A stretch of DNA of 64,000 nucleotides from the NCBI GenBank assembly GCA_947168365.1, contig CAMVLO010000011.1:1-64000 (forward strand). The letters are read 5' to 3'. The notes under the pieces are model-generated. The model was given only the letters and a program-made list of their open reading frames with translations, was not told the origin of the DNA and did no database searches. This document shows positions 1-7,037 of the stretch, piece after piece. The position numbers and the translations under genes are program-made. Positions within the stretch are counted from its first letter, which is position 1; the number at the start of each line of letters is the position of its first letter. The stretch is from UBA3824 sp017541145. Lineage in GTDB: Bacteria; Bacteroidota; Bacteroidia; Bacteroidales; UBA3824.

Positions 1-91
1 CAATGGCTTCCTCAATTTTTTTTTCGATTTTTTTGTTTTTTCGGACACTAATAATTTTTAACATCTTTTTATCTTCATATCGTGCCTTCAT
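1..91 (-). CDS. partial hypothetical protein (N-terminus only)
   Basis: An open frame begins with ATG at 91 and runs leftward off the window, giving 30 codons. The peptide starts MKARYEDKKM and is very rich in lysine and glutamate. I do not recognise a family from so short a piece. The frame is open to the window edge and the codon use is normal for the region. The next gene (280) is divergent, so 92-279 should hold promoters for both. An internal methionine at codon 10 is an alternative start. Confidence 0.4.
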   Translation of the reverse strand, partial: MKARYEDKKMLKIISVRKNKKIEKKIEEAI

Positions 92-279
92 ACGAGAAAA
101 ATACAAAAATTTGTGTTTCTAAAACACCCAAAAAATCAATATTTTAAGACTTTTTAAATTCAAAGGTGCATACTTTTTTCAACAATATTTTCAGAAATCG
201 TACAAAATTGAACGGTTTTTGCTGTTATTCAAGCAAATTAACAAAATTTTTAAATTTAACCTGATTAAATTATAGCTTT

Positions 280-795
280 ATGAAAACATTTAATAAAATA
301 GTATTGCTCTTGATTTTAGCATTTATTGTAATGCCTGAGGCTAAAGCACAGAATTTGGTTGGAACTTGGAAATATTTAAACACAAGTTTGGCATCAGAAA
401 CAGCAATTAAAGTTAAAAAACAAAAGAATTCTGATATCCAATTCAACAAAAAACTTTCTGCAAATCTGATAAAAGCAGGTTTCAGATCCGGCTCAACACT
501 CACATTCAATCAAGACCAAACTTTTGTACAACGCGTCAATCAGATTAATTACGAAGGCACGTATACTTGCAGCCAAGATTCAAAGAATTTGACTTTGAAT
601 TTCAACAACGGTGACAAAGTTGATATTTCACTTGAATTTGTCGGCGACGAAGTTTCGTTGAAAATGCCGGGATATCAATTCCCGATGATGGTAAATATCG
701 TGGAAAGCAAGCAAAATCTTGTTGTAAAAGATTTTATTTCATCGTTTGTTACACAGTATGAAAATACTCACGTTGTAATGAAATATGTAAAATAA
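280..795 (+). CDS. secreted lipocalin-like protein
   Basis: This 171-residue protein starts with a clear signal peptide (hydrophobic VLLLILAFIVM, cleavage likely after EAKA). The mature part opens with LVGTWKY, the GxW element typical of lipocalin-like folds. It has alternating beta-type segments such as GSTLTFNQDQTF and YEGTYTC, as in Bacteroidetes DUF4923-type lipocalin-like proteins. Such proteins are thought to be envelope proteins, but no ligand is known. There is no lipobox, so a soluble periplasmic or secreted location is likely. It stands alone, with a hairpin terminator about 250 bases downstream. The family name is a judgement from sequence style; the secretion signal is secure. Confidence 0.7.
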   Translation: MKTFNKIVLLLILAFIVMPEAKAQNLVGTWKYLNTSLASETAIKVKKQKNSDIQFNKKLSANLIKAGFRSGSTLTFNQDQTFVQRVNQINYEGTYTCSQDSKNLTLNFNNGDKVDISLEFVGDEVSLKMPGYQFPMMVNIVESKQNLVVKDFISSFVTQYENTHVVMKYVK

Positions 796-842
796 TTCAG
801 ATTTTGTAAGTATTTTTTCTCCTGATAAAACAAATATAAACC

Positions 843-985
843 AATCATTCTTAATAAACTAAAAAGTTTCAGAAGGCGTTTCTGCAAAATTAGTTAAATT
901 GGCAAAACATCAATTTGGTAGAAAATGATGTTAATTTGAATTGCTTGTATTTGAGTGATTAGTTTAATTCGGTGATAAAAGACAC
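843..985. repeat. degenerate intergenic repeat, copy A
   Basis: This non-coding stretch in the 520-base gap after the lipocalin-like gene resembles 20215-20391. Shared blocks in the same order are AATCATTCTTA, then TCTGCAAAATTAGTTAAATT with the following GGCAAAACATCAATTT, then AAAATGATG, and finally TAATTCGGTGATAAAA. In copy B the middle block contains TAAATTTG, a perfect Bacteroidetes -7 box; here it reads TAAATTGG. The match is partial (many substitutions and small indels), so this is an old repeat, not a recent insertion. Confidence 0.5.
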
Positions 986-1041
986 ACTTGCGAAAGTTGA
1001 GTAAAATAATTAACTGCAACGAATAAAAAATTCAAAACATC

Positions 1042-1086
1042 AAATCCTTTTCTTCTGATTTTTTCGAGGAAAAGGATTTTTTTATT
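1042..1086 (+). terminator. intrinsic terminator
   Basis: An 11-base stem (AAATCCTTTTC paired with GAAAAGGATTT) is followed by a T run. It lies about 250 bases after the stop of the lipocalin-like gene. It may therefore end a long 3' UTR or a separate small transcript starting in the repeat at 843-985. Confidence 0.6.
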
Positions 1087-1231
1087 TTTTTTACTGTTTT
1101 TACAATCCAAAGTTAAACCAAGCCGCCTGACTTATTGACAATTAGCAGTTACAACAACAGATAAAAATATTTGTCAAATCATGCGTTGCTACAACTTTTA
1201 ATATTAAATCTTTGCTCAGAAGTGAAGATTT

Positions 1232-1263
1232 TTTGTGAAAACAAAATATTTTTTTTACTTTTA
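1232..1263 (+). promoter_or_regulatory. promoter-like site for the SiaC-type gene
   Basis: TTTG at 1232-1235 is followed after 20 bases by TACTTTTA at 1256-1263. This is one mismatch from the Bacteroidetes consensus TAnnTTTG. It lies about 55 bases before the ATG at 1319. Confidence 0.45.
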
Positions 1264-1318
1264 CAGCATAAATTAATACTAAAAACAATCAGGATTTTAA
1301 CAATTAACCAGATAAACC

Positions 1319-1708
1319 ATGTTAAAAGTTTTAGATATACCGGCTTCTTTCGATACACCTGAAGTACTTCTTGATGCACAGCTCGGAATTTTCAAAATAA
1401 AAGGAAATTCGTATCCTGAAAATCCAGTTGACTTTTATACTCCTGTGCATGAGTGGTTTACAGAATACGCAAAGAGTCCGTTACCAAAAACCGAATTTCA
1501 GATACATTTCAAATATTTCAGCACTTCGTCAACACAAATTTTCTTTGATATTTTCAGAATTTTGGAAGATATCAAACGAACCGGCAAAGAAGTTTCTATT
1601 AAATGGTTCTATGATTCTGAAAATGAAGAAATTAAAGAAAACGGCGAAACATATTCAACATTGTTTTATGTACCGTTTGAGATGATAGCTGTTGAAGAAG
1701 AAGAATAA
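1319..1708 (+). CDS. DUF1987 / SiaC-family regulatory phosphoprotein
   Basis: This 129-residue cytosolic protein matches the DUF1987 family in length and layout. An N-terminal beta strand (LGIFKIKGNSYPENP) is followed by a helix with W and F (VHEWFTEYAKS), a strand ending in the phosphorylation loop (IHFKYFSTSSTQIFFDIF), and a C-terminal WFYDSENEE region. In Pseudomonas SiaC, a threonine in this loop is phosphorylated by the kinase SiaB and dephosphorylated by SiaA, and unphosphorylated SiaC activates a diguanylate cyclase. Here the S-T-S-S-T cluster around residues 68-72 holds the candidate acceptor. No siaA or siaB gene lies next to it. The nearest related parts in the window are the REC-HATPase protein at 58360 and the sensor at 63560. 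The ATG at 1319 fits the family N-terminus. Confidence 0.8.
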   Translation: MLKVLDIPASFDTPEVLLDAQLGIFKIKGNSYPENPVDFYTPVHEWFTEYAKSPLPKTEFQIHFKYFSTSSTQIFFDIFRILEDIKRTGKEVSIKWFYDSENEEIKENGETYSTLFYVPFEMIAVEEEE

Positions 1709-1885
1709 TATCAGAATCATATAACCGCCGGTGAGTCCGAGTTGCCACGCCTCGTAACTCATTGGCGACCATTGCAATTCAATCCCCGCCTTCCCCGGCT
1801 TGGAAAGTGCTGCGAGGTACGGCTGGGCGTGAGAGGTTGTTGCAGCAAGCAGTAAGGACAAGATTATTAACTGGTTAGTTTTCAT
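1709..1885 (-). pseudogene. relic of a large secreted protein (N-terminal fragment)
   Basis: Reading leftward from ATG at 1885 there is a clear signal peptide (QLIILSLLLAATTSHA), then a mature start with IELQWSPMSYEAWQLGLTGG. This resembles the N-terminus of very large fibronectin-like secreted proteins of Bacteroidetes, which continue for one to two thousand residues. Here the resemblance stops after about 55 residues, where the frame runs into the 3' end of the oppositely directed SiaC-type gene. The segment is visibly richer in G and C than its neighbours. It is best read as the remnant left by a large deletion. A genuine small secreted protein is the alternative. Confidence 0.5.
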
Positions 1886-1897
1886 TGTTTATCTTGT

Positions 1898-2500
1898 TTA
1901 GAATAATCTCAAATATTCTTTTGGTGAACATATATACCAATTTTTGTCAATTTGATACAACCAATTGTATGGTTCAATTGGAATTGAATCTTTTGAATAT
2001 ATTTTATATTCAGTAAACCATGACTTCAAATTGTTTATATTTTGAGTATATATTAGCCATATTATCGTTTCATTCTGATTAAATAGAGAACCGTGTGTTA
2101 ACGATATAAAAACTATACCATTCTTATAATTAAAATCATACAAACAATCTCTAGCGTCTGGATATTTTTTTTTTATAAATTCTCTTATTTTAGGAAAGCT
2201 ATCATTTAAATTAATAGCGCGCCTACTGTCATTACTCAATAGATTATGATAACCTCCAGAATTTTGTATGTTGTAACCTAAATAACCTTTGTATTTTGTC
2301 TTTACAAATTCCACTGCCACTTGATTCAAAAAAACAGAATCTTTCTTCAAACCTTCTGTATATTCTTCTATTATTCGTTCATTACAACTTGGTTCGGGGT
2401 CTCTAACGGGGTGAAAAAATAAATAAAGCAAGCTTAACAACATAAAAATTGATGGAATAATAACCCAAATAACTATTATTAATTTTTTTAATAAATTCAT
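1898..2500 (-). CDS. membrane-anchored hypothetical protein
   Basis: This 200-residue protein has a positively charged start (MNLLKKL) and one hydrophobic segment (about residues 8-30). A hydrophilic domain rich in Y, N and K follows. It probably lies on the periplasmic side, because the positive charges are before the span. I recognise no domain. The gene is notably AT-rich even for this window. Its stop lies 12 bases before the start of the truncated secreted-protein relic, on the same strand, so the two may have been in one accessory unit. It ends in SPKEYLRLF with no tail motif. Confidence 0.6.
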   Translation of the reverse strand: MNLLKKLIIVIWVIIPSIFMLLSLLYLFFHPVRDPEPSCNERIIEEYTEGLKKDSVFLNQVAVEFVKTKYKGYLGYNIQNSGGYHNLLSNDSRRAINLNDSFPKIREFIKKKYPDARDCLYDFNYKNGIVFISLTHGSLFNQNETIIWLIYTQNINNLKSWFTEYKIYSKDSIPIEPYNWLYQIDKNWYICSPKEYLRLF

Positions 2501-2586
2501 ATTTCTTTTAATTTTGGGGATATTTTATTAAAGCTTTTTGATGTTTTGTAATTCAAAAATGTTGAGGTTTTACACGCCAACATTTT

Positions 2587-3648
2587 TTATGCATTGATTT
2601 TTAGATTTTTGAGTCCGTTGTCTGAAATCATGTTGACTAATTCTTGATATGTTTTTACAATTTTTTCGCCGGGTTGGGCAGGGGAGGAGCCTTTCGATTT
2701 GAATATTTTGTAAAGCTGTCCGAAAACCGTGTATCTCAAACTTGAAAGCAATGATTTTTCTATCCAATAATCAAACTCACAATTCGCAATTTTTGAATTC
2801 AACCGTTTGAGTTTCAGATACATCGAAAGTCCGTCACCGGTATCGTGCCAGATGTCGGAAAAGATATAATCATAATTTTCGTTTGGTGCCGATTTTTCCG
2901 CATATTCAAACGCATCGGTATTTATGATGTTGATTTTTTGAGCGTTAGGAAATTGCGGAAGTAATTCTGACGTAAACAAATCGATGATTTCCGGATTCTT
3001 TTCAACAATTGTTACCGATTCCACCGACCGCTTTTGAGATGCCATAAACGCAAAATATCCCAATCCCAAACCGTAAGCCAAAACCTTGCCGTGAGCATTT
3101 TCAATCGGAATTTGCATCGTTTCTATCTCGTTGGGTTTCACCGACATCCATTCTCTGCCGTTTTCCAAAACCGCGGGAAATTTAAATTCTTCCATAAAAA
3201 ATCCGATTTGCGGAATCTCTGTAAAATCAGATTTTTGATACGGATCGTTGTAAATAAAAGCCTCACACGGTGAATATGTCGTGGTTGTAAATTTCCAATT
3301 TTTGTAAAGTTTATCAGGAAATTTTATTGTTTTCAAATACGGATCTTGATTATAATCTGAAGGATTCAATTCTTTGATTGCAGGAACAAAGTAATTGTGA
3401 AACAGCTCTTTATGAATCGGATTTGAATATATTTCCATGCCGCATGCCGAACTTATAAGCATTGCAAATGCCATCGACGGGTTCATCTCGTAGTCGTTAA
3501 CTATTTGCATCAACATCTCTTTCGTTATAAATTTTTCGTTGTTGTTGACATAATCCGCCAAAACGTCGAAAATTGCACCGTTGTTTTTCATTATATCATC
3601 CAGCTGTTCAACACGTTTGGAATCAAAATTGTTCAGACTGATAATCAT
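2587..3648 (-). CDS. SAM-dependent methyltransferase-fold protein
   Basis: This 353-residue soluble protein has an N-terminal helical part and, from about residue 185, a Rossmann-type methyltransferase core. The SAM-binding loop is VLAYGLGLGYFAF, the acidic end of strand 2 is VTIVEKNPEI, and a strand-4 motif is YDYIFSDIWHD. This order resembles spermidine-synthase-like or class I methyltransferases, but the substrate cannot be read from the sequence. It lies 20 bases after the HAD phosphatase on the same strand, so the two are probably co-transcribed. An internal WIEKSLLSSLRY segment near residue 300 is unusual and may be a family-specific insert. A catalytically inactive role is possible. 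Confidence 0.65.
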   Translation of the reverse strand: MIISLNNFDSKRVEQLDDIMKNNGAIFDVLADYVNNNEKFITKEMLMQIVNDYEMNPSMAFAMLISSACGMEIYSNPIHKELFHNYFVPAIKELNPSDYNQDPYLKTIKFPDKLYKNWKFTTTTYSPCEAFIYNDPYQKSDFTEIPQIGFFMEEFKFPAVLENGREWMSVKPNEIETMQIPIENAHGKVLAYGLGLGYFAFMASQKRSVESVTIVEKNPEIIDLFTSELLPQFPNAQKINIINTDAFEYAEKSAPNENYDYIFSDIWHDTGDGLSMYLKLKRLNSKIANCEFDYWIEKSLLSSLRYTVFGQLYKIFKSKGSSPAQPGEKIVKTYQELVNMISDNGLKNLKINA

Positions 3649-3668
3649 TTTCGTAGTAAAAAATAAGT

Positions 3669-4454
3669 TTAAATAACTTCAAAATGTTTGAGAGCATTAA
3701 AAATTCCGTTGTCGTCCACAGAAGTTGTAACATAGTCGGCATGATGCTGAACACCCGGCATTGCGTTGCCCATTGCGATACCGATTCCCGCCTTCTGAAT
3801 GATTGGAATATCGTTGCCGCCGTCGCCAAACGACATCGTTTCGTTGATTCCTATTCCTAGATAATTTGCCACGGCTTCCAAACCCTTGCCTTTGTCGGCA
3901 TTAACTGACGTAATATCAACAAATTCCGGCGACCAACGACCGGAAACGCATGTTTCCATGTTTTGCATCAGAATTTGCTCGTGATTGATATCAAAAAATG
4001 CTGTAATTTGCATAATTTCCTGTTTTACAATCTCTTCTACAGGTATCGTGTTGATATCTACACGAATATTCAGTCCCAAATTAAAAATCTTTTCTACTAT
4101 CGGTTTGTGATTGAAAACGGCAAAATCGTTGCGACTCATCAAAATCATCGGATAATCAAATTTTATGGCATCTTCCATGATTTTATCGACATCGGTTTTA
4201 CAGATATTATGCTTGAAAATGTTTTCGCCGTTGATGTCGGCTAATGCACCGTTGTTTGTAATAAAACCGTCAATTAACGGCTTTATGATGTCAAGATTTG
4301 AAGTAATAAAGGCTTTTGGTCTGCCGGTTGAAATAAATATTTTTACTCCGTTTTGTTTTGCAAGTTTCAGAGCCTCAACGGTATTTTGCGGAATTTTATG
4401 CGTTTTGAAACTCACCAATGTTCCGTCAATATCAAAAAAAAGTGCTTTAATCAT
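3669..4454 (-). CDS. HAD-superfamily phosphatase, Cof type
   Basis: This 261-residue cytosolic hydrolase carries all four HAD motifs. Motif I is FFDIDGTL with the nucleophile Asp near residue 8, motif II is FISTGRP, motif III is the lysine in DKGKGLEAV, and motif IV is FGDGGNDIPII. The C2B cap between motifs II and III and the NADKG signature place it in the Cof/YbjI group, which dephosphorylates sugar phosphates and nucleotide or cofactor phosphates. The exact substrate is not evident. The length is normal for the group. It is the first gene of a two-gene leftward unit with the methyltransferase-like gene. Confidence 0.85.
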   Translation of the reverse strand: MIKALFFDIDGTLVSFKTHKIPQNTVEALKLAKQNGVKIFISTGRPKAFITSNLDIIKPLIDGFITNNGALADINGENIFKHNICKTDVDKIMEDAIKFDYPMILMSRNDFAVFNHKPIVEKIFNLGLNIRVDINTIPVEEIVKQEIMQITAFFDINHEQILMQNMETCVSGRWSPEFVDITSVNADKGKGLEAVANYLGIGINETMSFGDGGNDIPIIQKAGIGIAMGNAMPGVQHHADYVTTSVDDNGIFNALKHFEVI

Positions 4455-4607
4455 ATTTGTGTAAAAAAAACTTCGATAGTATTTTCAATAAGCCAATGGC
4501 TATTTTTTTATAAAACAAAATTAAAAAACGATTTTCAAAATACGAAAATTATTTTTTAAGATTAATTTTATGACTTCTAACTGTTCGTAATCTGATAAAA
4601 AGATGTC

Positions 4608-4646
4608 AAAAAAAAAGGCAACTGCCAATTACTCAGCAGCCGCCTT
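4608..4646 (-). terminator. intrinsic terminator of the pheT-nfnA-nfnB unit
   Basis: On the minus strand an 11-bp stem (AAGGCGGCTGC paired with GCAGTTGCCTT, two G-T pairs) is followed by a run of nine T. It starts about 30 bases after the nfnB stop. On the plus strand the same DNA shows the poly-A before the hairpin, so it works leftward only. Confidence 0.8.
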
Positions 4647-4674
4647 ATATGAAACAAAAATATAAAATAAAATC

Positions 4675-6144
4675 TTATTTTTGAGATTTAATCCATTCGT
4701 CAGCACCGGCAGCAGCCTTACGACCGTCACCCATTGCCAAAATAACTGTTGCTCCACCTCTTACGATGTCACCACCGGCAAAGATATCAGCGATATTTGA
4801 CTGATTATTTTCAGGATTTACAATTATTGTACGACGTTTCGGATCTACATCCAAGCCTTCGATTGCAGATGTAATAATCGGGTTTGGAGAAACTCCGACA
4901 GCTACTACAACTGTGTCACAATCAATAAGATACTCGCTACCTTCTACCGGAACAGGACTGCGGCGTCCTGATGCGTCAGCCTCACCAAGTTCCATTTTTT
5001 GGATTTTTGCTTGTTGAACTTGACCTTTTTCGTTAGCGATATATTCAATAGGATTGTTCAAAGTAAGGAACTCAACACCTTCTTGTTTAGCGTGATGAAC
5101 TTCTTCCAAACGAGCCGGCATTTCAGTTTCTGAACGACGATAAACAATCATAGCACGCTCAGCACCAAGACGTTTCGCGGTTCTAACAGAGTCCATTGCT
5201 GTATTACCACCGCCGACTACTATTACGTTTTTACCTTTGATAACCGGAGTATCGTACTCAGGATCAGCAGCATGCATAAGGTTAACACGTGTAAGATATT
5301 CGTTTGAAGAGAAAATACCGTTTGCATTTTCGCCCGGAATATTCATAAAACGTGGCAATCCCGCACCGGCTGCGATAAAGAATGCTTTGAAACCTCTTTC
5401 TCTCAAAGTTTCGAGCGAAATTGTGCGACCGATAATTGTATTGGTAACAAATTTAACGCCCATTTTTTCGAGGTTAGAAATTTCAGCATCAACGATTTTT
5501 TTCGGAAGACGGAATTCTGGAATACCGTATTTCAATACACCGCCAATTTCGTGAAGTGCCTCATAAACAGTAACATCGTAACCCTTACGGGCCATGTCGG
5601 CAGCCCAAGCCAATGAAGCCGGACCCGAACCGATTGCAGCAACTTTTATTCCGTTTGGTTTTTCACATTCCGGAACTGCCATTTTACCGCTTTCACGTTC
5701 ATAGTCAGCTACAAAACGCTCCAAATAACCGATTGCTACTGCCGGTTTTTTGAGTTTTTGTGTATAGAAACATTGTGATTCGCATTGTTTTTCCTGAGGA
5801 CAAACGCGACCGCAAACTGCCGGCAATGTCGAGGTTTCTTTGATAACAGCTGCTGCTCCAAGGAAATCTTTTGATTCGATTTTCTTGATGAATTTCGGGA
5901 TGTTAACACTTACCGGGCATCCCAAAACGCACTGAGGATTAGCACAATCCAAACATCTGTGTGATTCGGCAACCGCCATTTCTTCGGTAAGACCGAGGTT
6001 AACTTCGAGATTGTTGCTGCGTCTTGCAATTTCGTCCTGCATTGGCATTTCAACACGCGGCTGATTTGTACGGTCTTTTGCAGGTATCGATTTGCGAAGG
6101 TCAACACGCCATTGTTCTTCTCTCTCTGCTTTATAATCTGTCAT
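4675..6144 (-). CDS. NfnB / glutamate-synthase small-subunit-like flavoprotein
   Basis: This 489-residue FAD- and NAD(P)-dependent oxidoreductase belongs to the GltD-like family. The N-terminal part has two [4Fe-4S] cysteine sets (CLDCANPQCVLGC near residue 65 and CGRVCPQEKQCESQC near 112). They are followed by an FAD-binding GSGPASLAWAADMARKG and an NADPH-binding VVGGGNTAMDSVRTAKRLG. Alone it would be called the glutamate synthase small subunit. However, it lies 30 bases after a SudB/NfnA-type subunit, and no gltB is present. That pairing is typical of NfnAB, which couples NADH and reduced ferredoxin to NADP reduction by flavin bifurcation. This fits a fermentative anaerobe. An annotation as sulfide dehydrogenase subunit would rest on the same families. 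Confidence 0.8.
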   Translation of the reverse strand: MTDYKAEREEQWRVDLRKSIPAKDRTNQPRVEMPMQDEIARRSNNLEVNLGLTEEMAVAESHRCLDCANPQCVLGCPVSVNIPKFIKKIESKDFLGAAAVIKETSTLPAVCGRVCPQEKQCESQCFYTQKLKKPAVAIGYLERFVADYERESGKMAVPECEKPNGIKVAAIGSGPASLAWAADMARKGYDVTVYEALHEIGGVLKYGIPEFRLPKKIVDAEISNLEKMGVKFVTNTIIGRTISLETLRERGFKAFFIAAGAGLPRFMNIPGENANGIFSSNEYLTRVNLMHAADPEYDTPVIKGKNVIVVGGGNTAMDSVRTAKRLGAERAMIVYRRSETEMPARLEEVHHAKQEGVEFLTLNNPIEYIANEKGQVQQAKIQKMELGEADASGRRSPVPVEGSEYLIDCDTVVVAVGVSPNPIITSAIEGLDVDPKRRTIIVNPENNQSNIADIFAGGDIVRGGATVILAMGDGRKAAAGADEWIKSQK

Positions 6145-6174
6145 GATATTGATAAAATTCTGAATGGTTAGTAA

Positions 6175-6999
6175 CTATAAAGTTTTTTTGTAAGCTTCAA
6201 AAGCAGCTTTTTCTTGCTCTTTGTAGCCGCCCATACGTGTAAGCATTTCGTTGAAGTCAACTTTGTGAGCATCAAACTCAGGACCGTCAACGCAGACAAA
6301 TCTGGTTTTTCCGTCCACTTTTACACGACACGCGCCACACATTCCTGTACCGTCTACCATGATTGTATTAAGACTTACAACGGTTGGGATATTGTATTTC
6401 TGTGTAGTTAACGCGCAGAATTTCATCATTATAGCTGGTCCGATAGAAACGCAGAGATCTACTTTTTCGCGAGCAATCACTTCTTCCATACCAACAGTTA
6501 CGACACCTTTTTTGCCGTAGCTGCCGTCATCGGTCATGATGATTACTTCGTCGGAATATTTGCGGATTTCGTCTTCAAGTATGATAAGATCTTTGGTTCT
6601 GGCTGCCAATATTGTTACAACTCTGTTACCTTTCTCCTTGAATGCCTGAACGATAGGCAACAACGGAGCAACACCGACACCGCCGCCGCATGCCAAAACT
6701 GTTCCTGCATTGTAAATATGTGTCGGGTGACCAAGCGGACCCACGATGTCGTGGATATAGTCACCGACATTCAATTGTGACAATTTCCATGTAGAAACAC
6801 CAATTCGCTGCACTACAAGTGTAATTGTACCTTTTTCGATATCAGCCGCAGAAATTGTGAGCGGCACGCGTTCGCCTTTGTCATCAAGTCTGATGATAAC
6901 AAAGTTTCCTGCTTTGCGTGTTCTCGCAATTTCCGGAGCTTCTACCTCTATTTGTACAACATTTTCAGAGAAGAACTCTTTTCTAACTATTTTGTTCAT
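6175..6999 (-). CDS. NfnA-type sulfide/dihydroorotate dehydrogenase-like FAD/NAD subunit
   Basis: This 274-residue subunit has a ferredoxin-reductase-type FAD domain (the beta barrel includes FVIIRLDDKGERVPLTIS). An NAD-binding domain (VLACGGGVGVAPLLPIV) follows, and near residue 225 a PyrK-type [2Fe-2S] loop with spaced cysteines (GTGMCGACRVKV, then FVCVDG). These are the hallmarks of NfnA, PyrK and SudB. In NfnAB this subunit carries the NADH site, while the partner (4675-6144) carries the NADPH and ferredoxin sites. It is followed 30 bases later by that partner and preceded by pheT with a 38-base gap, so all three may share a transcript. A PyrK role is less likely because no pyrD is adjacent. 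Confidence 0.8.
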   Translation of the reverse strand: MNKIVRKEFFSENVVQIEVEAPEIARTRKAGNFVIIRLDDKGERVPLTISAADIEKGTITLVVQRIGVSTWKLSQLNVGDYIHDIVGPLGHPTHIYNAGTVLACGGGVGVAPLLPIVQAFKEKGNRVVTILAARTKDLIILEDEIRKYSDEVIIMTDDGSYGKKGVVTVGMEEVIAREKVDLCVSIGPAIMMKFCALTTQKYNIPTVVSLNTIMVDGTGMCGACRVKVDGKTRFVCVDGPEFDAHKVDFNEMLTRMGGYKEQEKAAFEAYKKTL

Positions 7000-7037
7000 T
7001 TGATTGTTTGTAATTTATACTTGTCTTTTCTTATAAA

